From Ochromonas danica (Eukaryota; Sar; Chrysophyceae; Chromulinales; Chromulinaceae): a stretch of DNA of 64,000 nt. Each line of letters starts with the position of its first letter. Position 1 is the first letter of the stretch. A program made the translations under genes and the position numbers. This document shows, in pieces, positions 54,202 through 64,000 of this stretch. The stretch spans positions 154,001 through 218,000 of the forward strand of contig VKHL01000018.1 in NCBI GenBank assembly GCA_015146655.1, read 5' to 3'. The notes beneath the pieces are model-generated. The model was not told the DNA's origin, did no database searches, and saw only the letters and a list, made by a program, of their open reading frames with translations.

Positions 54202-57200
54202 TTAAAGGATATCTTGCAGACGCAGAGACTGCGCAGCTGTTCGTTCAAACTCTCGAGTTGGCTTCTCAGTCGATCCCAAAGTACGGCTCGCAACAGGAGT
54301 GTAAATATAGTCTCCCGTCTTGCTCTCAGCCATCATGCCTCGATCGTTTTTGGCCGGAGAGCCTTTCCTTTTGCTCAAGCCGAGGTACTTGCTTGGACTA
54401 GCCAAGGGACTTTGAGCTGAACGAGGATCGAGTCGTCGATGCTGCTGTTCTTGGAAATGGATGACCTGAGACATCGCATCTCGCAGGGATTTGACCGCCA
54501 CATTCGCCTTAAGGACTTCTCTCAATGGTCTCGGAGGTTTGGCAGGCCGTTCAGCGAGTACTAGAGGATTCGCAGAGCCACATTTCTCGTGAAGTGCTTG
54601 TGTAATCCGCAGATGCCTAGGCAGGGCCATGCCGGAGACTGAAGCTTGGAGCACTTGTCCTGGAACTTGCTCTGGGAAAAGCAATACTCTGCCAGCTTGA
54701 CTGTGGCCGAGTTGCTGATGTAGAAGGTATCGATTATATTCCGCTTGCTGTGCTTCATCCACTTTCTCCATGCTGCTGTAGATTTGCTTGTAAATAGTCT
54801 CGTTGTCAAGCAATCGCAGATTTGCAGGGATATCAGGGTCCACTCTGTTAATAGCTTGAATATATTGCGCAAAGGTAATATCGTGCAGTGGCTTGTATTT
54901 CCACGTATGAAATGCTATTCTGAGGTACAGCTGGAAACGACTGTTCCATTTATGAACCAATAAAGCCAACTTGTGTCGTCGCATGACTTGGAGCTGATAA
55001 GCCGCATTGTTGATCTGGAGGTACTGCTTCCATCCCAGAAATGCTCTTTGAGAGAGAAGAATCTTCCTGAAGAGATTGGCCAGGAATAGTTTTCTCCACC
55101 CTTGCCAGCGGGTTGTTACAATCCATATGCGATTGAGTGGTCCTGTGTGACGAATCTTCACCAACCAAGTGCGGAAGTAGCGCAACAATTGTCTGCGATA
55201 GACTACCATGCACACTGTAGCCACTCTTCTTCGAACTTGTTGATGTCGAAGATAGCACTCCAGCCACCAGTTATACAAACGGCTCACCACTCGACGTTGA
55301 TGAAGAAAAGCTAAGTATTTCGCATTGACAAATCTACGATAGTTTTCTCGAAGCGGTCTCCAGATAATAAGCAGCAAGTGTCTCCGTTGAAAGCCTCGTA
55401 GACGGCTCAAGAACGCCAGCTTCTTAAACTTGTAGACATGAATATAGTGCTTCCAGATACCAAAAATGCGCTTGGCCAATAAGTCAAGATGATATTGCCT
55501 GCGGTTCGCTGCCACTCTATATAACAGAGAAGAGAGTTAGAGCAAGGAATTGGGAATGAGCACAAAGGCTTTCAAACAAACCTGTGCCAATGAACGAAAC
55601 AGCGATAAGGTTGCCAAAGGCTATCATCCCGGTCATAGTTAAGTAGTCGATTATAGCGACGATACTTATGCTGCAAATGTTCATGGTAGATGCGAACATG
55701 TTTGGCGTCGCGAAACTGACTTTGTCGAGGAGGTTGAGAAGGATGATGCCGAGGAGGTTTAAATGCACGATCTCTTTCCCAATCCAAATCCAAAACGTCT
55801 AAGGCACTGCGTTGTAGAGGAGGAGGACTGGGCGTAGAACTAGAGGAATAAAATCGATGCGCTCGCGCTGGCGATGGACTGGCTGAATGGCTGCGTCTTA
55901 TAGATTCAGACGCATTAAAAGTGTTGAGATAGTTTGCTCTATTTGATGCATTAAACAGACGGTCCTGCGGTTCTCTCCGTTTCTGTTGCGATCTATTGTT
56001 ACCTCCTAACAGAGATGCATTCTTAGACTTACGGAAAGGCGAATGGTATTGTTGTTCGGCCCGAAGGGCAGCAAGATGTTGCTCTTCTCGAACTTCCTCA
56101 GCATTGCGGTTAAGAATAGGAGCCTTGTGGTGATAATACAGGACATACATAAATCGCTTCCATTTTCTGAAATAGCGTAAGAATGTCTTGCGATAATAGC
56201 GGCGATTCGAAAACCCTATCCGTTGCTTGTAATAGCGAGTATATTTATGTCTTATAAACCATTTCTTGAGGTAGATCAGAAGGAGGCGATTGTATCGGAA
56301 AGTAGTCGCCAACTGCTCAGACTTAGCCTGACGAAGATAGTTGTTGACATTATACCTCCAGTTAATCCAAACTGACTTGAGGTTGCGGAAGTTGATCAAT
56401 TCAAAGCGCAATGTAAGGGTATACCACGCCTTGAAGAGACGCTTCTTCTCCCAGTGCAAATGGCGACTTTGGGTGGTAAGATATTGTTTGTAGAGGCGGT
56501 GGTTATCAATTGTTGCCAACCACGCCAACAAAATGCGCTTTCTTTCTTGCTTCAAGTGATTAGTTGCCACCAAATTATATTGAAGCTGCAGCCTCACTTT
56601 CTTGGTAATGTAGATCTTCCAATACACCCAATAAGTGTACTTGACGCGTTTGTTGATTTTCTTCCTCATAATTTGGAAGATACGATGATATTTACTCCAT
56701 TGACGAAAAGCTATTCTCCACAGCTTAAACGACGGGACCAGATAGAATCGCCGACAAAGTCGAACCATTTTCTTCCGCATGATTGTCATCAACCTCCATT
56801 GGACAAGACCTTCCTTCTTCTTGGCGAGGATATAATTTCTGTCTACAAGAGCTACAATGTCAGTTGCACGCTTTCTGCGCAAAGCGACACCTTGCCAACG
56901 ATAGAGAAGCATCAAAAGGCGCTGTCTGAACCTTTTCGCAACAATGCGATTCGTTCTGTCATATTTTCGCATATATACAGAACGCTTCATCCGCCTCAAA
57001 AACAGCTTGCATTGTTCCTTAAGTCTGGCGATACAAATACAGCGCTTATGAAGCTGCTGATAATATCGCACTCTTCTCTTCCACTGACGAATTGAAGTAC
57101 GTGATATCTCAACATAGCGTTCCTTACGATGTTCAGACAAGATCTTTCTTCGTCTCCTGCGAAGCTTTAATCGATGCCTTAGACGAGCAAAGAAACATTC

Positions 57201-60200
57201 CACTTGTGTTGTTACATAATGTTTGTACACATTGTAGTGAATTCGTCGACTGTGGCGCCTTTTCCGCAAACGTAAGAACGCTGACCAAAAGATTCGTTGT
57301 ATCTTTCTGCGGTTATGATCCGCCAACACTTGACGCATCGCCAAAGCTCGACGTTTTCGCGACTGAATGCCCCGTTTCCATCCTTGGTAGTATATGTAAA
57401 GGTGGCTATTCTGAAAATGATCATGGTACCACAGACCTCGCAGTCGCTGCAGAGTCATTGCGCTTGGCTGATTATAATAGGCTCCTGTGGTAAATGTGGG
57501 AAGAGCTCCACGTACTTGTCCCGTAGCAGCTTTGAGCAGCCTCCGCTTTTTGTACCCAACCTTATTCACAGCTCGCTTCCAGCGAAGAAAGAGAAGTTTG
57601 AAGGCAGCGCGCACGTATCGCAGATTCATTTTGCGCAGTTGCCCTTCACGCCAACGTTTGGTGGAAGCTAATAGGCGCGTTCGAGTCAACCAGAGAGAGA
57701 AGGGAATGCGAAGGAAACTACTCACCCTTCCCCTCAAGACCATAGCTTTGGCCAGATTCTTGGTGTATGGATTGTTAGCTTCGCCTCGTTCAAACTCTTC
57801 CACTTCTGTTGAGCGAGGGGCAAAGAGTTCTCCTCTTCTATCCGCCTGAACCAGTTGGTTGAAGTAGTCAAATCGGTAATCACGAAGCTTGTGCAAGTAT
57901 CGTAATTTGGTCATACGATTGTGGAAAAGTCTTGGCAGTCTATTGATTACTCGCTTCTGAGAAATCAACCGAAACCAATGGCGAAAATAATCTCCACGAC
58001 GCATCCACAATCTACGTAGTCTCATCTTTCGGCTTTTTGATAGGCGCAAACTGTAATGATACAGGAAAAGAAAGAACGGTCGTAGGAAATGTTTGGTTGC
58101 TTGAATGAGGTCCAATGCTTGATTGGTCCGGCGTGCAGCACGTTCACCAGTAGTAATGCGGAAGAAATGGAACACTTTGAAGTTGCCCACAAAACGAGCA
58201 TAAACAGCTCTGCGATATCGGTCTCTGGCTCCTTTCAGTTTATTGACTGCATCGATCAATTTCATTCGATAAGGAACCAGAGCTTTCCTCAACTGTATCT
58301 TGTGACTTCTCGTCGAAGATAGCCAGCGCACAAACAAAATTCTTGGATAATGATTCCAGTAATGATGTCTTCCGGCTAATAAAACCTGCCGCTGCCATCT
58401 CTTTCTCCGAAAGTATTGGAAGAGTTTGTGGAAGTTATAACTGAGTCGCTTCTCAACTGCGTGGCCAAGAAACTGATGGAATGTATTCTTATGAAAAGCT
58501 CGAAACATGTTGAAGGCTCTTTTCTTCAAGGAATATCTGCGAAACGCAACAAAGCGAATTGCCTGCTTGCGATACCACTGTAAATACTTGTATACTTTGG
58601 GTAGTTTAATAAAACGAATAACATATCCTCTCCACAACTTCTTCATACAGTTAACGATCGTGGCAAGTGAGGTATGAAGACACCACTGAGTCCAAGCCAG
58701 TCGAATACTATCTTTTGCATGAATTCGATCATGGATAGCACTCAACCGTAAAGCACGTGCGCGATCCTTTACATACAGAAACCAAGATCTCAACACAGCA
58801 TGTTTTAGCCGTCTGTCATACTTATTGTGCACAAGAGTGCTGAACTGCGCGATTTCAGCCTCTTGCTGGCGCATTAATTCCAGTCTATTAGCGCGTAACA
58901 GAGCTGATCTTTCATATTGACGACGCCAAGCATAGAAGGCTAAAGCGGTTGACTTGTGCACTGCCTTTTTGCAAATACGATGTGCCAGCTGATTATAAAT
59001 CCGAAATCGCGCAGTGACAATCAGCCACGACCCAAATACTTCGATGAGTCGCGATCGGTAAACACGCGTCTGAATCGTGAGGACACATCTCCTGAAATAG
59101 CGTTGCTGTACAAGAAACTGTCTCCATCGCTTCCAAGCATAAACGCTCCGTTTTCGCAATATGTATGCTCTGCCCAACTCACGTGTCTTGAACAAAGACG
59201 ATTGCTGTTGGTTCGAAGCAGGGAGCAGTGAGTATGCCCCGCTCAGCTTCTTGGCAAAGTAACTGACTTGATTCGGACTGTCTAGTGCTCGCTGAATAAG
59301 AAACGTCATCCACTTTACCATGGCCCTATATGTAGCACGTTGTCTGTGATATTGCTTGGCCAAGAAGACTCTCGCCCGCTGCGTTGGTGATCCTTGTTGT
59401 AGAATGACCATCATTTGCTTCCACTGCTGAGCCTTTTGAGTTAACTGGGGGCTGTAGAGCGACTGCAAGGAAGAAAGTAGATGATGATAAAAAGGATGAT
59501 TTCGATACAAGCGGCTTCTCTCTTCTGCAAGCCAATATAATCCTATTTGCTGATAGAATAGCAGCTTTGTTCGAGCTAATAGAGACTCCCTTATAGCATT
59601 TGACTCAGCGAAAGCTAACGAGTCCGATACCGCAATTCGACTATTCTGTAACAGATGGAAAGCTCTGGCTAATCGCACTGTAACATAATGGCAGTGGCCG
59701 AGACGCCATTGACATCTTTGGACTCTTATTCGATGTATTCTGCGAATAAACTTCTCCAATAATCTCCATCGTCTGCGAGGGTATATGAAGTTGCGAATCA
59801 TTCTAGAGGCGTGATAGGTCCGCTTCCATTGATCGAAGAGGGTAATTAGCTCTCTTCTTTGGTGGAGAAACCTTACGGCATTTGCTTCACCTCGTATCTC
59901 TCGTCGATACCGTATCTCACTAGCCCATATTCTCAGCAATCGCCTGCAGTAATTAACCTTGAAATAGTCATCCAATCGCTTGTTTCGAAGGTAGATCGCC
60001 TTCCACGAGCGAAAGCTGTGGAGCAAGGAGAACGCATCCAGCAGGGCTATGGCATGAACGAAGAGAGGGAAGTGCTTCTCTGGCAAGTGCAACTGCTCTG
60101 CTGCATAGCGGCGAATTCGTGAGATGAAGAAATTTGAATTAATTTCTTGTCTGCCTCGGCTGCGCTTGCGGTTGTATTCGTGTATGGCATGGAAAGGGAA

Positions 60201-60410
60201 GGTGTAGACGGTCTGACCTTCGTCTTTTCTCAGTGTCAGTGCAATCCATTTGAACAGAGCGAAGACGGTCAGTCCGTTAGCCAGCGGATGGACAAGACTC
60301 AGCTGCGATTTAATGTGATAGTCTCTCCATGCGAGGAATACCCTTTTCTTCAGCTTGTAGCAAGCATAGGTTCTCGCCCAGGGAATATCTCGATAGTCAA
60401 CTATGGACAT
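54202..60410 (-). CDS. Sfi1-like giant centrin-binding repeat protein, 2,047 residues
   Basis: Exons are 55582-60410 and 54202-55516; the intron is 55517-55581 (phase 2, joining HWHR to VAANRRQYH). The protein is very basic and rich in Arg, Tyr, Trp, Phe and Leu. Nearly its whole length is made of spaced helical units ending in a W: for example LFDQWKRTYHA, VYAWKRWRQFL, LAFYAWRRQYERSALLRANR, VLRSWFLYVKDRARALRLSA, LAWTQWCLHTS, WRKLFLANLFRKILLSQRAF then LGWKQYLQ. A hydrophobic pair, then Trp and a basic run every 20-35 residues is the pattern of Sfi1, which binds one centrin per repeat and forms filaments at centrosomes, spindle poles and basal bodies. The last 130 residues lack repeats and are Lys/Ser-rich. 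A role in basal body or striated-fibre structure is inferred. Confidence 0.85.
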
Positions 60411-60752
60411 GGCCAGCCAGGCACCTGGCAGGTCAGGTCACCCTCTGGCTTCTCTTTCTTCTTCTCTTCCCTCCCAATGATCGCCTAGGAGGACGAGAAG
60501 GACTCCGTAAGGAGCGGTAGTGGCTGAGTGGTCAGGCAGAAAACTGAAAATGAAAGATCTTTCTCAATCTTTCACAAAAGTGGTCGTTGTCGAGGAGCTT
60601 TGCCGGAACGTCTTCATCGCTGAAAACGCGATTGTTGAAAAACAGTTTCTTGGACTGTAACGGTCAACAGTTCCCACCAATGTTAACAAGATAGTCTAGA
60701 CTGACAGCTGCTGTTATCTGAGTAGACTATGACTAGAGTACAATTTTCCTTC
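60411..60752. other. Intergenic region upstream of Sfi1-like gene
   Basis: A 342-base gap between the start of the Sfi1-like gene and the stop of the TrpC-like gene. It contains a tRNA A-box-like word (GTGGCTGAGTGGTCAGGC, 60,518-60,535) and a perfect 8-bp hairpin (TGAAAGAT, loop, ATCTTTCA, 60,551-60,574), but no B box or matching acceptor stem, so I do not call an RNA gene. Confidence 0.5.
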
Positions 60753-62193
60753 CTAATAATCTAACGGCAGAGACTTCATTCCCAAAGTCATGGCAAAGTC
60801 TCTTGGAGCTCCTTTGAAGGAGTGAACGTCATCTACGAACTCCTTGATATCAGGTATCTAACAATGACATTAATTAGCGATGACGACATGATTATGAGAC
60901 GAGCAGTGCAGGGCAAGAAAAGGAGACATTCTTACGTCAGCTATGTGTCTTCCCAGCACCAAGCCATCATATCCATAGAAGCCCAGCTCAGCTATCTGCT
61001 CGACAAAGAGAGCGAAATGGGATGTAACAGCTTCAACACATTCAACAGTTTCAGCACATAATCTTACCTGAGCAGGAGAATGAATATTCCCTCCAGCTAT
61101 GTTGATGGAATTCATGGGGAACATGGAGGCCATTGCACTAGCCTGTCACACAGAGAAGGGGTAGGGAAGGTCACCAATAGCAGTGCATAAATTACAACAG
61201 GAGGTGAAAGAGTCCATACCTGCTTAGAGAAGAGCTTCCCAGTCATGCGGTCCCACATGTTGACCAGGAAGTTGGTCGCTCCTCTTGACAGAGCGAAGTC
61301 CACCTCGTTGGGAGTGTGTACCTCTACTAGCGCCTCTGTGCCCATTAGTGTGCAAGAGTCTAGAAGAGTTTCGAGGTCACCACCCACCACGCCAGTCATG
61401 AGCAAGACCCCCGAGGCTCCATTCTCCAGAGCCTGTGCGATCTATTCGAACACAAGCACTGCCAGTCAGTCGGAGGCAGCGAGACAAAGCAGCGAACACC
61501 TCACTTGGATAGGGTGGAGGATGATGTCCTTGCAGATGCATGCCGGAGGGTTCCCAGGTCTGGCGGATCGCACTGCCTTGCTGGCAATCTTCAGATCCTC
61601 CACCTTGCCGCCGTATTCCATCTCGTCTGTATTGACTAACAAAGCGTCCACTCCCACCTGTTCCATATGGATAGTCAGCCTCCACCTGGGGAAGGGGCGG
61701 GGTAGGGGGTAGTTCTACCTGAGTCAGCAGCTGGCCGAAATGGCCGGCATCTTCAAATTCCACCACACTGCGAGCATCTGGTAGGGTGGGCGATCTTCGC
61801 TTCATGTCGACCGTGATGCTCATGGTGTGTAACTTCTCCTCTCCATAGCCGTCGAGGCGCAGCGCCCGCGAGAGATTCATCCTGCAGAAAACCTCTTAAG
61901 TTAACTGTCACAACTCGAGGGCTGGGGAAAGGGTTCGACTGACACACTTACTTGCACTCACTGGCAGCGTAGTTAAGCCTTAAGACGAGAGGATCGTCAG
62001 CTGCTTGGTGCCTGCGCAGGAGGTTCTCCACCTCCACCTTCTTCTTGGCAACCAGTCGCTCGAGGTAGAGGCCCCGCTCCAAGTTTGACATCTCCAACCT
62101 CAGGGAGACCTGGGGGAGGATTTGGTGGGAAGAGAAGAAGGAAGAGACAGACTGGAGAAGTGACAGAATAGCGAAAAGAAGAGCTTTATTCAT
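60753..62193 (-). CDS. TrpC-family (indole-3-glycerol-phosphate synthase-like) protein, plastid-type
   Basis: Seven exons: 61952-62193, 61719-61881, 61505-61657, 61220-61441, 61068-61142, 60936-60995 and 60753-60857. They give 339 residues, all joined in frame. The presequence MNKALLFAILSLLQSVSSFF is a signal peptide with Phe at the predicted cut, then HQILPQVSLRL, a plastid-import pattern. The barrel reads VEVENLLRRHQAADDPL, MSITVDMKRRSPTLPD, DALLVNTDEMEYGG, PPACICKDIILHPIQIAQAL, TGVVGGDLETLLDSC, TEALVEVHTPNEVDFAL, ATNFLVNMWDRMTG, MNSINIAGGNIHSPAQ, and GFYGYDGLVLGRHIAD. This follows the TrpC order, including the KD-x-I-x-HP-x-QI strand and EVHT. The ESG motif at the phosphate site and NNRDL are altered, so classic synthase activity is not assured. 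Confidence 0.85.
61896..61905. promoter_or_regulatory. TTAAGTTAAC word in TrpC-like intron
   Basis: One of four exact copies of this decamer in the window (others at 18786-18795, 62249-62258, and inverted at 46986-46995). Three lie within 56-136 bases of a start codon. Function unknown; listed because the count exceeds chance. Confidence 0.4.
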
Positions 62194-62639
62194 GTCTTGC
62201 TGTTGTTTCACAATTCTCTCTTTGTTATCCTCCACCACCTTCTACTTCTTAAGTTAACTGCAAAAACGGGTTTTCTTGGAGAAACATGTTCCAATTAACT
62301 ATTAACTGCTAAGTTAATAATAGGATACTCCTCCTAGTTAAATGTTTAACTAAAAAAAAGACAAGTGGTAGTTGGCAGCAGACAGATAGCACAGGCTCTC
62401 AACCTCCACCGCCGGCACTGTACAAACACATACATTATTTACGCCTAATACTGTAGCAACCACCACCACCACCACCACCACCGCCAAGAGCTTTGTTTGA
62501 TACTGTACCCTGTTGGATATCCTCCATAAGACTTTTTCGCCACACTCAGTCAGAACCGCGAGGACTCCGGTCTAGGCAGAGAAGAGAAAAGGAAAATGCA
62601 TTAGACGCAAAGCAAACAGCTTGGTTGGATGGATTTATT
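62194..62639. other. Promoter region of TrpC-like gene and 3' region of HSF gene
   Basis: 446 bases. The decamer TTAAGTTAAC lies at 62,249-62,258, 56 bases before the TrpC-like start. A (CAC/CCA)n run is at 62,460-62,483. A possible extra 3' exon of the HSF gene could begin near 62,575 (acceptor CTCTGCCTAG), adding PESSRF and a stop. Confidence 0.55.
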
Positions 62640-64000
62640 TCATTGTAGACTAGCACAAGAAGAAGAAGAAGAAGAAGAAGAGAGCAAGACTGACCCATAA
62701 GAGAAGGCCTTCTTCAACACACCACCTCCTTGGCTGAGAAGATATTTCCCTGAAAGACCGTCCTCGCCAAGGTCCAGCAGAGTGCCACTAGCAACTGGCC
62801 GCAAGGACTGCGAGTCTTGCGAGTCAAGCAAGCTGGCTGCAGTGGCTATGGCATCAATACCAGGCATCTCCATGCTGAAGCTCTTCTTGAGAAGGTTGTT
62901 GTTCTTTCTCCTACCGAATTTTGAGCATTGCAGGCCAAGTGAATGATTGGGCTGGTCGAGAAGGCCTTCAATCTCGTTGACGTTGGCTTTGAAGGACAGA
63001 TAGTTGATCTCCATGCTATGGTTGCCTTCCATGCGAGCCCTCAGGTCGGCACTTTTGCTCCGTTTGAGCTTTCGCTCATTTTCGCAAGAGAATAGTGCTC
63101 TTTTAGAGGGTGTTGAGCCTTTCTGTTTGCTTTCCTTCTGGTCTTTCACTGGATCATCATAGCAGCTGTTCATGGAAGGCATGCGACGAAGCAAGCATCC
63201 TCCGAAGTTGTCAATTTCAGAAGCAGTCAGGAAAGAATTGTCCAGAACTGTTTGGGGAACTGTCACTCCATTACTGGCTTCTGACTTGGAATCGGGCAGG
63301 GAGAGCGACGTGGTCTGCTCGCTATCAGTTCCCCCCACATTAGGAGACTGCTCTCCTTCTCCTTCCTCATCAACCAAGTCACCTTCTCCTTTCCCTCCCT
63401 CCTCTGTTTGATTGGCAGATCGCTTTTCTTGGAGAAGTTGGAGAGCTTCACACAAGAGATTGTGTTTGTGTGCGAGGTTGTAGTATAGATTAGACATGAG
63501 GTGGACTTTCTGTTCGAGATAGGCGACTTTGGCACGATAGCTGTCACTGCTATGATCTGATTGGTTCATATCGCCATCTTCTGGCAAGGGGTCGCTCACT
63601 TTAAACTGGTCGTAATCCGGCAGCTTGTTGGGGGAGCTGATCGCCAACAGCTGATCGCCAGTCGCCAAATCAATCATAGCATTCATATGGTTGTGGTTTT
63701 GTTGAGACTTTCTCTTAATCAAAGGGAGCAAATCTCTTCGACCACGTCGAAAGAGCTTGTGCGTGAACTCTCGATGGGTACTGTCATGTCTGGTCTTGCT
63801 GAAGCCATACATATTCAATTGTCGAATATAGGACTGTATATTGGAATGTTTGAAGTACTTGGGTAGCACAGTTTCAGAGAACTCATGGACCTTTTTGATG
63901 ATGAAGGAAGCGCCATCAGGCTGCCAAGAGATGAGGTGGCTGTAGGGACTGTTCTCGTCCAAGATGTCGAAGAGTTTCTCCAAGAAAGCTGGCGTCGCTT
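62640..64000 (-). CDS. Heat shock factor-type transcription factor, 5' end missing
   Basis: The gene runs off the right edge; the frame is open to base 64000 (ATPAFLEKLFDIL). About 452 residues are visible. The HSF DNA-binding domain follows the family closely: FDILDENSPYSHLISWQPDG, FSETVLPKYFKHSNIQSYIR (recognition helix), QLNMYGFSKTRHDSTHREFTH, FRRGRRDLLPLIKRK. A hydrophobic heptad region (AYLEQKVHLMSNLYYNLAHK) serves for oligomerisation. The rest is acidic and Ser-rich, with a basic patch (ENERKLKRSKSADL) and an eight-Ser run at the end. HSFs bind nGAAn arrays; in diatoms and other ochrophytes this family is greatly expanded beyond heat stress. The stop at 62640 may be replaced by a short spliced exon (donor in TATGGGTCAGT). 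Confidence 0.9.
   Translation of the reverse strand, partial: ATPAFLEKLFDILDENSPYSHLISWQPDGASFIIKKVHEFSETVLPKYFKHSNIQSYIRQLNMYGFSKTRHDSTHREFTHKLFRRGRRDLLPLIKRKSQQNHNHMNAMIDLATGDQLLAISSPNKLPDYDQFKVSDPLPEDGDMNQSDHSSDSYRAKVAYLEQKVHLMSNLYYNLAHKHNLLCEALQLLQEKRSANQTEEGGKGEGDLVDEEGEGEQSPNVGGTDSEQTTSLSLPDSKSEASNGVTVPQTVLDNSFLTASEIDNFGGCLLRRMPSMNSCYDDPVKDQKESKQKGSTPSKRALFSCENERKLKRSKSADLRARMEGNHSMEINYLSFKANVNEIEGLLDQPNHSLGLQCSKFGRRKNNNLLKKSFSMEMPGIDAIATAASLLDSQDSQSLRPVASGTLLDLGEDGLSGKYLLSQGGGVLKKAFSYGSVLLSSSSSSSSCASLQ

Noticed and set aside
60510-60610. tRNA-Ser-like A box followed by a perfect 8-bp hairpin
   Set aside because: No B box (GGTTCGANNCC) and no complementary acceptor strand within 120 bases; the hairpin does not fit a variable arm with a closing T arm.
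1-64000. Search for transposases, reverse transcriptases, integrases, terminal repeats and virus-like genes
   Set aside because: None of the open frames shows such domains, and I saw no long terminal or inverted repeats; the only repeats are short tandem ones.

Overview
This window is nuclear DNA from a microbial eukaryote. All 36 introns I could place follow GT-AG, are 59-191 bases long (mostly 60-90), and join coding frames exactly. The gene set is eukaryotic: alpha-tubulin, COG4, an exosome RNase PH subunit, MPDU1, V-ATPase subunit A, an AGC kinase and a heat shock factor. Genes are packed with gaps of about 100-700 bases on both strands. Several predicted proteins (Mpv17 family, TrpC family, class I aminotransferase) begin with a signal peptide followed by an aromatic residue and then a basic or hydroxylated stretch. 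That is the known targeting signal of red-derived secondary plastids. With the HSF and the Sfi1-like protein, this suggests a flagellate photosynthetic stramenopile (ochrophyte). The lineage is an inference.

Layout, left to right. 1-20,500: end of a Ser-rich protein (+), lid-less Hsp70-like (-), COG4 (-), secreted glycosyltransferase-like (+), membrane cyclophilin (-), EXOSC8/RRP43 (+), MPDU1 (+), secreted DP-repeat protein (+), plastid-type Mpv17 (-), type II membrane protein (+), secreted small Hsp (+), PKA-like kinase (-), RFESD-like Rieske protein (-), small HTH-like protein (-), alpha-tubulin (+). 20,905-35,208: one giant gene (-), five exons, 4,659 residues, with GAF-like modules and coiled coils. 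35,464-54,000: P-loop kinase (+), methyltransferase (-), V-ATPase A (-), proline-repeat protein (+), TrmB (-), mitochondrial-type RRM protein (+), two-span membrane protein (+), ATAD3-like AAA protein (+), aminotransferase (+). 54,202-64,000: Sfi1-like 2,047-residue protein (-), TrpC-like protein (-), partial heat shock factor (-).

Themes: secretory pathway and glycosylation (COG4, MPDU1, glycosyltransferase-like proteins, ER-type sHsp, V-ATPase), plastid amino-acid metabolism (aminotransferase, TrpC-like), and cytoskeleton or basal body (alpha-tubulin, Sfi1-like, possibly the giant protein). These are neighbours, not an operon. The most novel item is the giant multi-GAF gene, which looks like two or three separate genes until its introns are resolved. 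I saw no tRNA, rRNA, CRISPR array, transposon, retroelement or virus-like element.
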